Source of the DNA: Micromonospora rosaria
Lineage (GTDB): Bacteria > Actinomycetota > Actinomycetes > Mycobacteriales > Micromonosporaceae
Assembly (NCBI RefSeq): GCF_001567585.1
Contig: NZ_LRQV01000017.1
Span: 1-64,000, forward strand
Direction of reading: 5' to 3'
Length of the DNA: 64,000 nucleotides
The translations under genes and the position numbers were made by a program. Shown here one piece after another: positions 41,093 to 49,421 of this stretch. Each line of letters opens with the position of its first letter. The stretch's first letter is position 1. The notes below the pieces were generated by a model. That model saw only the letters and a program-made list of their open reading frames with translations, did not search any database and was not told the DNA's origin.

Positions 41093-42550
41093 ATGCCCGA
41101 GCACACCGACTTCGCCGCTCTCATCGCCGGGCAGAACGCCGCGATGGAAATGATCAACTCGGGTGACGCCGGCCTGCCCGTCCTCACCCGGCTGCTCCAG
41201 GAGGTCCAACCGGCACTCGGTGCCGCCGGCATGGCCTTCGTGGAGTTCACCTCGACCGGCGGGCGGGTGATCGCGGCGACCGGGGCCAGCCAGTGGACCC
41301 TCGGCCGACCGCTGTCGGCCACCGACCCGGCCACCGTCTGCCTGCTCACCGGGCCCCGCGTGCAGCAGGTACGGATGTCCCACCTCACCGGGCAGCTCGC
41401 CGACGAGCTGGTCGAGCGGGGGCTGGACTGGATGGTCGTCTCCCGGGCCGAGTTGGGCGGGGTCACCGTGGGCAGCCTGCACGTGCTGTACCGGGACGGC
41501 GACGAGCCGGTCCGCACCACCCAGCACGCCACGATCGGATACCTGGCCGCCTGCATCGCGCACATGTACAGCGACCAGAACGGGCTGCCCGTACACGGGG
41601 ACGGTCCGGTGGTGGCGACGCTCGCCGACGGGCTGGCGGTGGTCGACCGGGCGGGCAGGGTCCGGCTGTGGAACCCGGCGGCGGCCCGGGTCACCGGCCG
41701 CCCCGCCCGCCAGGCCCTGAACGAGCCGGTGCCGTTCCCGCTGCCCCCCGCCGGCCGGGCGCTGGACCACCGGCTGCCGGACGGTCGCTGGCTCAAGATC
41801 AACGCTGGGGAGCTGCCCGGCCCGGGTGACCTGCGGGTGGTGACCTTCCGCGACATCACCGACCAGCAGCGCCGGGCCCACGACCGCGAGCTGTTCGTCG
41901 CGGTGACCAGCCACGAGCTGCGCACCCCGGTCACCGTCATCAAGGGGTACGCGGACACCCTCAACGACCACTGGGAGTCGCTCACCGACACCGACCGCCG
42001 GCAGGCCGTCCGGATCATCGGGCAGCGGGCCAACGAACTGGCCCGGCTCGTCGACCGGCTGCTCTCCTCCACCGCCGAGGCCGGCCCGGGGGTGCAGCCG
42101 CCCGTCCGCTTCGATCTCGCCGACGCGCTCCGGGCCGCGGCGGTCGACATCCCCGGCGAGGTACGGCACCGGCTCCGGCTCGACCTCCCCGCCGACCTGC
42201 CCCCCGCGCGCGGGCACCGGCAGAGCCTCGCCACGGTCCTGACCGAGCTGAGCACCAACGCCGGCAAGTACTCCGACCCGGGTACCCCGATCGAGATCAC
42301 CGCCGACGCCGACGGGCAGACCGTCGCGTTCCGGGTCAGCGACCGGGGCATCGGCATCCGGCCCGAGCACGTGGAGCGGGCCTTCGACCGGTTCTGGCAG
42401 GGCGAGTCCGGTGACCGGCGCCGGTACCCGGGTGCCGGCCTCGGTCTCTATCTGGTCCGGCAGATCGTTGAGCAGCAGAATGGTTGGGTATCACTCCGAC
42501 CGAGAGCCGGTGGCGGTACCGTCGCAGAGGTGCGGCTGCCGCGCGGATGA
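41093..42550 (+). CDS. GAF-PAS sensor histidine kinase
   Basis: A 485-aa soluble kinase. A GAF-like domain (about 10-170, AAGMAFVEFTSTGGRVIAATG) is followed by a PAS fold (about 180-270, GLAVVDRAGRVRLWNPAAARVTGRPARQAL), a HisKA domain with VAVTSHELRTPVTVIKGY (phospho-acceptor H near 283) and a HATPase_c domain (LSTNAGKYSD, DRGIGI, GAGLGLYLVRQIVEQQNG). An in-frame ATG at 40856 overlaps the diesterase stop and would add 79 residues of low-complexity sequence; I prefer 41093, where the GAF domain begins. The next gene, an anti-sigma-like ATPase, overlaps by four bases. No response regulator is adjacent. Confidence 0.85.
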   Translation: MPEHTDFAALIAGQNAAMEMINSGDAGLPVLTRLLQEVQPALGAAGMAFVEFTSTGGRVIAATGASQWTLGRPLSATDPATVCLLTGPRVQQVRMSHLTGQLADELVERGLDWMVVSRAELGGVTVGSLHVLYRDGDEPVRTTQHATIGYLAACIAHMYSDQNGLPVHGDGPVVATLADGLAVVDRAGRVRLWNPAAARVTGRPARQALNEPVPFPLPPAGRALDHRLPDGRWLKINAGELPGPGDLRVVTFRDITDQQRRAHDRELFVAVTSHELRTPVTVIKGYADTLNDHWESLTDTDRRQAVRIIGQRANELARLVDRLLSSTAEAGPGVQPPVRFDLADALRAAAVDIPGEVRHRLRLDLPADLPPARGHRQSLATVLTELSTNAGKYSDPGTPIEITADADGQTVAFRVSDRGIGIRPEHVERAFDRFWQGESGDRRRYPGAGLGLYLVRQIVEQQNGWVSLRPRAGGGTVAEVRLPRG

Positions 42551-43032
42551 CCCGGCACGGCGACAGGCGGGAAGGAACGGGCGTGGGGACGGGACGGGCC
42601 GAGCGTTCCTGGTGCGTGGTGGTGCCCCACCACGCCGTCGGTGCGCGGATAGCCCGTCGTCGGCTGGTCGACGAGCTGACCGACGTGGTCTCCCCGACCC
42701 TGTTGCCCGACCTGGTCGCCGTCCTCGCCGAACTGGTGGGCAACGCGGTCCGGCACGCCGACGCGCTGCCCGGCGGAGTGGTCCGGGTGGCCTGGCGGCT
42801 CTGCCCCGCCACCCAGGGCGTCCGCATCCAGTTGCGGGTCACCGACGGCGGGGCCGCCGCCGGGCCCCGGATGCGCCCGGCCGGCCCGGACGCGATCGGC
42901 GGGCGGGGGCTGCACATCGTGGCCGGGCTGTCGACCCGGTGGGGGGTGGACCGCGACGGCCTGGGGCAGAGCGTCTGGGCCGAGTTCGACCCGGTCCTCG
43001 CCGCCCGCGCGGATCTGGCCGTCGCCGGCTGA
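42547..43032 (+). CDS. ATP-binding protein, RsbW/SpoIIAB-like HATPase
   Basis: A 161-aa single HATPase_c domain similar to anti-sigma factor kinases and actinobacterial regulatory ATPases. LVAVLAELVGNAVRHADALPGG is the N box, VTDGGAAAGPRM corresponds to the G1 area, and GGRGLHIVAGLSTRWGV to the G2 box. Such proteins bind sigma factors or phosphorylate anti-anti-sigma proteins. Translation is coupled to the preceding kinase gene (ATGA), so the two may form one signalling unit. Confidence 0.8.
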   Translation: MTRHGDRREGTGVGTGRAERSWCVVVPHHAVGARIARRRLVDELTDVVSPTLLPDLVAVLAELVGNAVRHADALPGGVVRVAWRLCPATQGVRIQLRVTDGGAAAGPRMRPAGPDAIGGRGLHIVAGLSTRWGVDRDGLGQSVWAEFDPVLAARADLAVAG

Positions 43033-43259
43033 CCCGCCGCGACCGGCGTACCCCGGGCCGGGCCGCCACCGGCGGTCGGCCGGCCCTCCGCACGACCGGG
43101 ACATCGGGAACGTCGTCGAGCGCCACCGGGAAATCGGGCGGCTCCCGGCGCGGCCGGGCCCACCGGCCGGCTCCTGCGGGCGGGCCGACGCCGGCCGAAC
43201 GGCCGGTCGGGGCGGGTCCGTCCCACGCCGGTCGGGTCCGGCCTCTAGGCTGTCTCGGC
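43033..43259. other. Intergenic region, 227 bp
   Basis: No gene is supported here. The only signal I would defend is the TAGGCT hexamer at its right end. Confidence 0.4.
43246..43251 (+). promoter_or_regulatory. -10 hexamer TAGGCT, leaderless promoter of the DUF5926 gene
   Basis: TAGGCT ends eight bases before the GTG at 43260 and no ribosome site is present. Confidence 0.5.
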
Positions 43260-44144
43260 GTGAGCAAGCGTCGAAAGAGTCAGCGGGCCGCCGAGGCCAC
43301 TCCGAAGCGGGCGAAGGTCCGCGACGTCTTCGTCCCCCGACCGTTCGAGGGGTTGGCCGACGAGCCGGAGTGGATCGCCCTGCGGGAACTGGTGCCGGCC
43401 GCCTCCGCGCCGCTGCGGCTCACCGGTGACCTCGCCGCCGAGCACGCCGACCGGTCGATCGTGCTCGCCACGGTGCTGCCGATGGCCGCCCCGGCGATGG
43501 CCCGGGCGGACGGGACGGTCTTCGTCGGTTTGCAACGGCACCAGCAGTCCGGGGACGTCTCCCGGGACCTGGCCGAGTCGCTGCTCTGTGCGCTGCGGAC
43601 CGAGCCCGGCCGGACGGTCGAGGTGCCCCCGCTGCCCGGCCCCGGTCCCCGGTTGCAGGACCTGCTCGCCGACGGCCCGCTCGACGTGAGCATGCACGAC
43701 GGCTTCGAGTTCTGGCTGGAGCCGGAGGCCGCCTCCGACCCGACCGTGCAGGCCTCCCTGGAGCGGGCGAACGCCGCCGTGTACCCGACCGTACGGCTCT
43801 CCGCCGCGCCGGCCGCGTACTGGTGCCAGGTGCCGGAGAAGGCGCACGTCCGGTGGGTCCTCCCCGACGACGAGGACGCCGCGCTCGACGCGCTGGCCCG
43901 GCTGGGCGCCGCCGGCACGCTGCCGCTCGGCGACAACACCCGGTTCGCCGGCATGTTCCGCGCCCACGGCCGGCTGGTGCCGGTCTGGGACCTGCCCGAG
44001 GACGTCCCGGCCGGCGAGTGGGAGGACCCGGTCACCCAGTTCGCCAAGCGGTACGCCGAGGCGCTGGCCGACCCGACCCCGCTGGACGCGGCGGGCCGCC
44101 GGTCCCGGCAGGGGCTGCTCGGTCGCCAACTCACCCTCCGCTGA
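43260..44144 (+). CDS. DUF5926 family protein
   Basis: A 294-aa actinobacterial conserved protein. The basic N-terminus SKRRKSQRAAEATPKRAKVRDVFVPRPF leads to PEWIALRELVPAASAPL, VFVGLQRHQQSGDVSRDLAESLLCAL, LLADGPLDVSMHDGFEFWLE and ARLGAAGTLPLGDNTRFAGMFRAHGRLVPVWDLP. The family is widespread in actinomycetes and of unknown function; the basic start could bind nucleic acid. It is a single gene with a leaderless promoter. Confidence 0.82.
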   Translation: MSKRRKSQRAAEATPKRAKVRDVFVPRPFEGLADEPEWIALRELVPAASAPLRLTGDLAAEHADRSIVLATVLPMAAPAMARADGTVFVGLQRHQQSGDVSRDLAESLLCALRTEPGRTVEVPPLPGPGPRLQDLLADGPLDVSMHDGFEFWLEPEAASDPTVQASLERANAAVYPTVRLSAAPAAYWCQVPEKAHVRWVLPDDEDAALDALARLGAAGTLPLGDNTRFAGMFRAHGRLVPVWDLPEDVPAGEWEDPVTQFAKRYAEALADPTPLDAAGRRSRQGLLGRQLTLR

Positions 44145-44187
44145 CCGGCCACCGGCCCGCTTCGCCGGGCGGACGCGCCCGCCGGGT

Positions 44188-44258
44188 GATCGCACGCCCG
44201 CCAATGATCGCGCTCCCGCCGGGATCGCGCTTCCGCCGGGGGATTGCGCGCCCGGCGG
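44188..44258. repeat. Degenerate ~18-bp tandem repeat, four units
   Basis: Units start at 44188, 44206, 44223 and 44242 and read GATCGC or GATTGC followed by a GC-rich CCCGCC or TCCGCC segment. The array ends two bases before repeat copy 6. Confidence 0.7.
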
Positions 44259-44260
44259 CT

Positions 44261-44318
44261 GGTTAAGAAGGGGCCCCTCCTCTACCGGAAGCGTTAACAG
44301 GGGGCCCTTCCTTTCACC
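44261..44318 (-). repeat. Palindromic 3'-end element, copy 6
   Basis: On the minus strand GGTGAAAGGAAGGGCCCC, core CTGTTAACGCTTCCGGTAGA and GGGGCCCCTTCTTAACC. The TGA within its first bases is the stop codon of the arginine deiminase gene, and the element runs in that gene's direction. Confidence 0.9.
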
Positions 44319-45552
44319 GGGGTAGGGGGTCGCGGACCAGAGGGCAGGACATGCAGCGCGGGCCGCCCCGGCCGGAGCCCAGCTCGGAGCCGGCGATCCG
44401 GATCACCTCGATGCCGGCCCGTTCGAGCTGGGCGTTGGTCTCGACGTTGCGTTCGTACCCGACGCAGAGCCGGGGGGCCAGGGCGAGGGTGTTGTTGCCG
44501 TCGTCCCACTGTTCCCGTTCGGCGGTGACCGGGTCCAGGCCGGTGTCGATCACCCGCAGCCGGTCGAGCCCCATCGCGTCGGCCGCCGCGCGCAGGAACG
44601 GCGCCGCCGGGCCGACCCTCGGCACGCCGTCCTCGCCCGGCACCACCGGGTACGCGGTCAGCGTGTCGGCCACGTTGGGGTACATCAGCACGGCGTCGAC
44701 GTCGACCATGGTGCAGACCGTGTCCAGGTGCATGGTGGCCCGCTCCTGGGCGATCGGGACCACCAGGATGGTGTGCGCCAGTCCGGCGGCGAAGACCTGC
44801 CGGGCGAGGCGTTCCGCGCCGGCCGGGGTGGTCCGCTCGCCCACCCCCACGGCGAGGACGCCGGGGGCGAGCAGCAGCACGTCGCCGCCCTCCAGTGGCT
44901 CCAGGCGGGGGTGGTAGACGAGTTCGGTGCCGGCGAAGCGGGGGTGGTGCCGGTAGATCGCCTCGGTCAGGGTGGTCTCCCGGCGACGGGCCGGCATGGC
45001 CAGGCTGGTGACCCCGACCCGGTCGCCGATCCAGACCGCCGAGTCCCGGGTGAAGAGCAGGTTCGGCAGCGGGTCGATGACGAAGTCGTGCCGGTCCATC
45101 AGGGTGTAGACCAGGCCACCGGGCCGGTCCGGGCCGAGCCGCAGTTCCTCGTGGGCCAGCCCGGCGACGAGGACCCCGGCGAGGGCGACCGGGTCCAGGT
45201 AGGCCAGGTGCTCGGCGACCCGGCGGCGGAGGGTGTCGCCGAGCCGGGGCGAGCGCAGCACCTGGTCGGTCAGGTCGGCGCGGGCCTCGGTGACGGCGAG
45301 CGTCTCGGCGAGCAGGGTGGCGAGGTAGAGCACCTCCACACCGCGTTCCCGCAGCGCAGCGGCGAAGGCGTCATGCTCCTCCTGCGCCCTTCCCACCCAT
45401 GGGATAGCGTCGAACAGCAAGGAGTCGTTGTTCCGGGGGGTGAGTCGGGCGAGTTCCGGGCCGGGGCGGTGCAGCAGCACCGTGCCGAGCGCGCCGACTT
45501 CACTGTCCACATGGTGGGTCACCCTGGCAGCGTAGGCAGGGATTGTCGGCAT
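44314..45552 (-). CDS. arcA: Arginine deiminase
   Basis: A 412-aa arginine deiminase, converting arginine to citrulline and ammonia in the cytosol. Pentein-fold catalytic motifs are all visible: [13 protein letters not shown] near 160, [11 protein letters not shown] near 220, [19 protein letters not shown] near 275 with the catalytic histidine, and the nucleophile cysteine at the end in [31 protein letters not shown] is the usual N-terminus. The ATG at 45552 is preferred; a GTG ten codons later is possible. No ornithine carbamoyltransferase, carbamate kinase or arginine/ornithine antiporter gene is adjacent, so the complete ADI energy pathway is not encoded here. Confidence 0.92.
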   Translation of the reverse strand: MPTIPAYAARVTHHVDSEVGALGTVLLHRPGPELARLTPRNNDSLLFDAIPWVGRAQEEHDAFAAALRERGVEVLYLATLLAETLAVTEARADLTDQVLRSPRLGDTLRRRVAEHLAYLDPVALAGVLVAGLAHEELRLGPDRPGGLVYTLMDRHDFVIDPLPNLLFTRDSAVWIGDRVGVTSLAMPARRRETTLTEAIYRHHPRFAGTELVYHPRLEPLEGGDVLLLAPGVLAVGVGERTTPAGAERLARQVFAAGLAHTILVVPIAQERATMHLDTVCTMVDVDAVLMYPNVADTLTAYPVVPGEDGVPRVGPAAPFLRAAADAMGLDRLRVIDTGLDPVTAEREQWDDGNNTLALAPRLCVGYERNVETNAQLERAGIEVIRIAGSELGSGRGGPRCMSCPLVRDPLPR

Positions 45553-45684
45553 GCGAGAAAAGACGTGGGGGTGAATATGGCATTCATCCGCACTCACTCC
45601 GGCGCTCCACCTTGCCGAACACCGCCCCAGGCAACGTAGGGTAGTGAGGACATAACTTCGAGGGACCTTTTGCCGGAGGTCGCG

Positions 45685-46425
45685 ATGACTGTCTATCCCG
45701 CACGACGAGCCGTACCCACCGGTCGGGCACTGCCGCCCGCCGACGTCTCCCAGGACCGGGGCGAGGCCCCCGGCCTGCTCGGGTCGGCCCGTCCGACACC
45801 GATGGAGTGGGCCCGGCGTCGCCGGGCCGAGCGGGGCGCCCGCCGGCTGGAGGCTGCCGGAGCCCGCGCCCTCGGGCAGCTCGACCACCTCGGGCCGTCC
45901 TGGCACGTCGTCGAGTGGCCCCGCACGGACCCCACCGACCTGCTGCTCGACCCCGGGCAGGACGACCGCGCGGGTTTCCTCGCCATCGGTCCGAGCGGGC
46001 TCTTCGCGATCACCATCGCCGACCACGGCCGCTCCCGCGTGCTGGTCGCCGGGGACGTGGTGCAGATCAACGGCAAGCGCCCGCCCTACGTGCAGGAGAC
46101 CCGCCGCGACGCCAAGCGCGCCGCCAAGGCCCTCACCGACGCGGTCGGCCTGCCGATCCCGGTGACGCCGGTGCTGATCTTCGTCGGCTCCGGCGTGATC
46201 AGCGTCTACGGTCTGCCGAAGGACTGTCTGATGGCGACCCACCGGGAGTTGGACCGGCTTCTCGTGGCCGGGGGCAACCGGATCAGTCCGGCGACCGCCG
46301 AGAAACTCTCCCAGGTCGCCCAGCACCCCGGCACCTGGCTGAAGGGCACGTACCGTCCGGCGGGCGACTACCGGTGGTACGACGAGGGCCGAACGGCCGC
46401 TGACAAGGCGGCCAACCGACGGTAA
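45685..46425 (+). CDS. NERD-like nuclease-related domain protein
   Basis: A 246-aa protein. A charged N-terminal part with [22 protein letters not shown] leads into a domain similar to [76 protein letters not shown], and [20 protein letters not shown] is a PD-(D/E)xK-related fold, but the lysine of a DxK site is not obvious, so nuclease activity is uncertain. GGAGG lies five bases before the ATG. It is divergent from arcA, with 132 bases in between. Confidence 0.7.
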   Translation: MTVYPARRAVPTGRALPPADVSQDRGEAPGLLGSARPTPMEWARRRRAERGARRLEAAGARALGQLDHLGPSWHVVEWPRTDPTDLLLDPGQDDRAGFLAIGPSGLFAITIADHGRSRVLVAGDVVQINGKRPPYVQETRRDAKRAAKALTDAVGLPIPVTPVLIFVGSGVISVYGLPKDCLMATHRELDRLLVAGGNRISPATAEKLSQVAQHPGTWLKGTYRPAGDYRWYDEGRTAADKAANRR

Positions 46426-46598
46426 CGTCTCGGGCGACGCCACGTGGCCTGTTCCACCGAGCTGCCTCACCCCTTCCGTCCGCGCCGCCCACCCGGACGT
46501 CCGGCCTCGTGCCGGCGGTCCGGCGGTCCGGCATGGCCGGGCGGGAAGCACGACGACCGGCTAGCGTGGACGGACCGGCGGTGTACCTAGGAGGCGCG

Positions 46599-47045
46599 GT
46601 GGCCCACGTCGAACTCTCGCTCTCGGAAGCGTTCGTGCCGCCTCTCGCGGAGTCCGAGTCCGACGCCGTCGACACCTGGTCCGCGACCGTCTCCCGGGCC
46701 GCCGAGCCGTGCCTGCTGATCGACGCGGAGACCAAGGTCGTCGCGGTCTCGTCGTCCGGCTGCCGGCTGCTCTGCCTTGGCACGCCGGAGGAGGTGATCG
46801 GGCTTCCGCTGCTCGACGGCGGCCTGCGCCTGCTCGACTTCACCGCCTACCGTGGCGAGCTGACCGAACAGGACACCGACAAGATCCCCCCGCTGCTGGC
46901 GCTGCACTCGGGCCGGCTGGCCCGGGGGCTGCTGCGCGTCCAGGCGACGGCCGGCGCGCCGGACGCGACCGTGGACGCCATCTCCACCCCGGTGCTCACC
47001 GGCGGCGTGGTCGCCGGCTCCCTCACCTTCTTCTCCGAGGTCTGA
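46599..47045 (+). CDS. PAS-fold sensory protein
   Basis: A 148-aa protein with a single PAS-like domain (RAAEPCLLIDAETKVVAVSSSGCRLLCLGTPEEVIGLPLLDGGLRLLDFTAY) followed by a helical and beta segment (IPPLLALHSGRLARGLLRVQA, then VVAGSLTFFSEV). It has no output domain, so it probably acts through partner proteins. AGGAGG lies four bases before the GTG at 46599, which fixes the start. Two cysteines near the centre could be redox- or ligand-responsive. Confidence 0.75.
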   Translation: MAHVELSLSEAFVPPLAESESDAVDTWSATVSRAAEPCLLIDAETKVVAVSSSGCRLLCLGTPEEVIGLPLLDGGLRLLDFTAYRGELTEQDTDKIPPLLALHSGRLARGLLRVQATAGAPDATVDAISTPVLTGGVVAGSLTFFSEV

Positions 47046-47378
47046 CGGGCGGCTCCCGCACCGTCGTCGCCGACGGATGGCTGCCGCACTTTTTCGCCGC
47101 GGCCCGACGGGCGGCGGCCGGCGCGGGACCGCGCCCGTTTTCCCGCGATCTGGCACCCGGACCCACCCGCCCTTGTGCCCGATTTCGCATGTTCTGATGG
47201 CTGATCCCCGGCGGCCGGGCCGGCGACGGCCACCGGGGTTCCGCCCGCTCGACCATTCCGAGCGGGGGCGACGCGCGTCAACTCGTCCTGCGGTGCCGCC
47301 TTCACCTGCGGCGAAGCGCCTTCTACGATGGGCTCAACCCCCGCAGACAGTGATGTTCTCCGATGCAAGGATCGGCTC
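47046..47378 (+). promoter_or_regulatory. Intergenic region with a promoter for the lipoprotein gene
   Basis: A 333-bp gap with no supported gene. TTCACC (47301-47306) and TACGAT (47324-47329) are separated by exactly 17 bases, a good match to the vegetative promoter pattern, about 50 bases before the GTG at 47379. Confidence 0.45.
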
Positions 47379-48095
47379 GTGCCGCCCACCGCACCCCGTC
47401 ACACCCCGTCCCGCCGGCTGGTCGTCCCGGTCGCGCTGCTCGTCCTGCTGTCCGCGACCGCCTGCGGCACCCCGCCGGAGCTGCAGAGCTCCGGGCGACT
47501 GCCACCGCCCCGGCCGGTCACCCCGACCGCCGACCCGTCGGCACCGGGCGGTACGCCGCCCCCCGGTGCCGCGCCCGGGTCGCCGCTGCCACCGGGGGGC
47601 CTGCCGGGATCGCCGCTGCCGCCCGGCGGCCTGCCGGGGTCGCCACTGTCACCGGGCGGGCTGCCCGGGACACCGGGGACCGAGCTACCCGGCGGCTGGC
47701 CGGGATCGCCGGCCCCCGGCGCGCCCGGTGTGGTGCCGCCTGGCGGCCTTCCCGGCGCCACCACGGGCCCACCCCCGGTCGGCTCCGGACCGACCGCGAC
47801 CGCCTGCTCCAACGGCCCCAGCGCCAGCACCGTGATCGCGCTGGTGCGCGGCCGGCCCCGGCTGCTGCCCACCGGGGCGCGGGCGAAGGTGCAGACCGGT
47901 CCGCTCTGTGCCGACGACTGGCACTGGACCATGCTCGACGTCACCGGGCACGAGCGTCTCCAGGTGGTCACCCGGGGCAAGCCCGGCGCGCCCGAGCTGG
48001 TCACCGCCGGCACCGACGTCTGCACCGCCGAGGTACGGGCCACCGCCCCGGCCGGCATCCGGACGCTGGCCTGCGACGGCGTCCCGGCCAGCTGA
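47379..48095 (+). CDS. Proline/glycine-repeat lipoprotein
   Basis: A 238-aa secreted lipoprotein. The signal sequence (RRLVVPVALLVLLSATAC) ends in a lipobox-like ATAC whose cysteine would be lipid-modified. Residues about 40-140 are Pro/Gly-rich with tandem decapeptides of the type PGSPLPPGGL, at least three in succession and several imperfect ones, probably an extended stalk through the wall. The C-terminal domain (about 145-238) has four cysteines (TACSNGPSAST, GPLCADDWHW, GTDVCTAEV, LACDGVP) that may form two disulfides. No family is recognised for this domain. Confidence 0.75.
   Translation: MPPTAPRHTPSRRLVVPVALLVLLSATACGTPPELQSSGRLPPPRPVTPTADPSAPGGTPPPGAAPGSPLPPGGLPGSPLPPGGLPGSPLSPGGLPGTPGTELPGGWPGSPAPGAPGVVPPGGLPGATTGPPPVGSGPTATACSNGPSASTVIALVRGRPRLLPTGARAKVQTGPLCADDWHWTMLDVTGHERLQVVTRGKPGAPELVTAGTDVCTAEVRATAPAGIRTLACDGVPAS
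47573..47670 (+). repeat. 30-bp tandem repeat coding for PGSPLPPGGL units
   Basis: Three nearly identical 30-bp units encode PGSPLPPGGL, PGSPLPPGGL and PGSPLSPGGL inside the lipoprotein gene; slippage would change the stalk length in steps of ten residues. Confidence 0.8.
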
Positions 48096-48198
48096 CCGAC
48101 CGCTCCCGGGCACGGGAATCCCACAGGGGCTGGTGGCGGACGCCCTCCGGGCCGGGTACCGGAACCGGACGCCGGCCTGCCGGGGCGTCCCGGGTGCG

Positions 48199-48204
48199 TA
48201 GGCT
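48199..48204 (+). promoter_or_regulatory. -10 hexamer TAGGCT, leaderless promoter of pheA
   Basis: TAGGCT ends six bases before the ATG at 48211. Confidence 0.5.
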
Positions 48205-48210
48205 GTCGCC

Positions 48211-49164
48211 ATGCCCGGAACACCGCCGACCCGTTTCGTCTACCTCGGCCCTGAAGGCACCTTCTCCGAGCAGGCGCTGCGCACCGTTCCCGCCGCCGAG
48301 CACGGCACCCGTACCCCGGCCCGCAGTGTGCCGGAGGCGCTGGACGCCGTCCGGAGCGGGGAGGCCGACGCCGCCCTGGTGCCGCTGGAGAACTCGATCG
48401 GCGGAGCGGTCGGGGTGACCCTGGACGAGTTGGCCGAGGGGGAGCCGTTGGTGATCACCCGGGAGGTGATCCTGCCGGTGGACTTCGTGCTCGGCGCCCG
48501 GCCGGGTACGACGCTGGCCTCGGTACGGTCGGTCGCCGCCCACCCGCAGGCGTCCACCCAGTGCCGGCAGTGGCTGCGCACGTACCTGCCGGACGCGGTG
48601 GTGGTCGACGTGCTCTCCAACGGCGCGGCGGCGACCGGCGCGGCGACCGGCGAGTACGACGCGGCGATCTGCGCCCCGATCGGCGCGACCCGGCACCGGC
48701 TGGCCGTGCTGGCCGACAAGCTCGGCGACCACCCCGACGCGGTCACCCGGTTCGCCCTGGTCTCCCGGCCCGGTCCGCCCCCGCCGCCCACCGGCGACGA
48801 CGTGACCACGCTGGCCGTCTACATCGCCCACGACCGGGTGGGCGCCCTGCTCTCGGTGCTGATGGAGCTGGCGGTACGCGGGGTCAACCTGACCCGGATC
48901 GAGTCCCGGCCCACCGGCGAGGCCCTCGGCCGGTACGTCTTCGTCCTCGACTGCACCGGGCACGTGGCGGACGTCCGGCTCGGCGAGGCCCTCCAGGGGC
49001 TGCGCCGGGTCTGCGCGGACGTCCGCTTCCTCGGCTCGTACCCCCGGCACCGCTGGGCCACCTCGGCGGCGGGCGACCGACCGGTGCCCGCCCCGGTCGG
49101 GCTCTCCGACTCCGACTACGCCGACGCGGCGGCCTGGCTTGCCCGCCTCCGCCGCGGCGAGTGA
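48211..49164 (+). CDS. pheA: Prephenate dehydratase
   Basis: A 317-aa prephenate dehydratase, converting prephenate to phenylpyruvate in phenylalanine synthesis. The catalytic domain (about 7-190) begins FVYLGPEGTFSEQAL and includes AALVPLENSIGGAVG and the TRF motif in DAVTRFALVSRP (near 182-184). An ACT domain (about 200-275) with VGALLSVLMELAVRGVNLTRIESRPTGEALGRYVF carries the ESRP phenylalanine-binding motif, so feedback inhibition is expected. There is no chorismate mutase domain. It is a stand-alone gene with a leaderless promoter. Confidence 0.95.
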   Translation: MPGTPPTRFVYLGPEGTFSEQALRTVPAAEHGTRTPARSVPEALDAVRSGEADAALVPLENSIGGAVGVTLDELAEGEPLVITREVILPVDFVLGARPGTTLASVRSVAAHPQASTQCRQWLRTYLPDAVVVDVLSNGAAATGAATGEYDAAICAPIGATRHRLAVLADKLGDHPDAVTRFALVSRPGPPPPPTGDDVTTLAVYIAHDRVGALLSVLMELAVRGVNLTRIESRPTGEALGRYVFVLDCTGHVADVRLGEALQGLRRVCADVRFLGSYPRHRWATSAAGDRPVPAPVGLSDSDYADAAAWLARLRRGE

Positions 49165-49201
49165 CCGCCCACACCCCGGCCGGCACCCCAGCGGCCCGCC
49201 C

Positions 49202-49327
49202 CACGGTGCCGGCCTGAGGCACGGTGCCGGCCTGAGGCACGGTGCCGGCCTGAGGCACGGTGCCGGCCTGAGCCACGGTGCCGGCCTGAGCCACGGTGCC
49301 GGCCCTGACGCACGCGCCGGCCTGACG
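49202..49327. repeat. 18-bp tandem repeat, about seven units
   Basis: Units of CACGGTGCCGGCCTGAGG begin at 49202, 49220, 49238, 49256 and 49274 and are almost identical; units six (19 bp) and seven (17 bp) are degenerate. The array lies between pheA and repeat copy 7. Confidence 0.92.
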
Positions 49328-49354
49328 CACACGGCGGCGCGGCAGCCCGACGGC

Positions 49355-49414
49355 GGTGTTAAGAAGGGGCCCCTGCTCTACCGAAAGCGTTAAGAAGGGG
49401 CCCCTCCTTACACC
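49355..49414 (-). repeat. Palindromic 3'-end element, copy 7
   Basis: On the minus strand GGTGTAAGGAGGGGCCCC, core TTCTTAACGCTTTCGGTAGA and GGGGCCCCTTCTTAACACC; here the left half of the core has been converted to match the arm. It ends eight bases from the stop codon of the co-directional AIM24 gene. Confidence 0.88.
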
Positions 49415-49421
49415 CAAGCCG

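Noticed and set aside
49202..49327. CRISPR array
   Set aside because: The 18-bp units are directly adjacent with no unique spacers and there are no cas genes, so this is a minisatellite.
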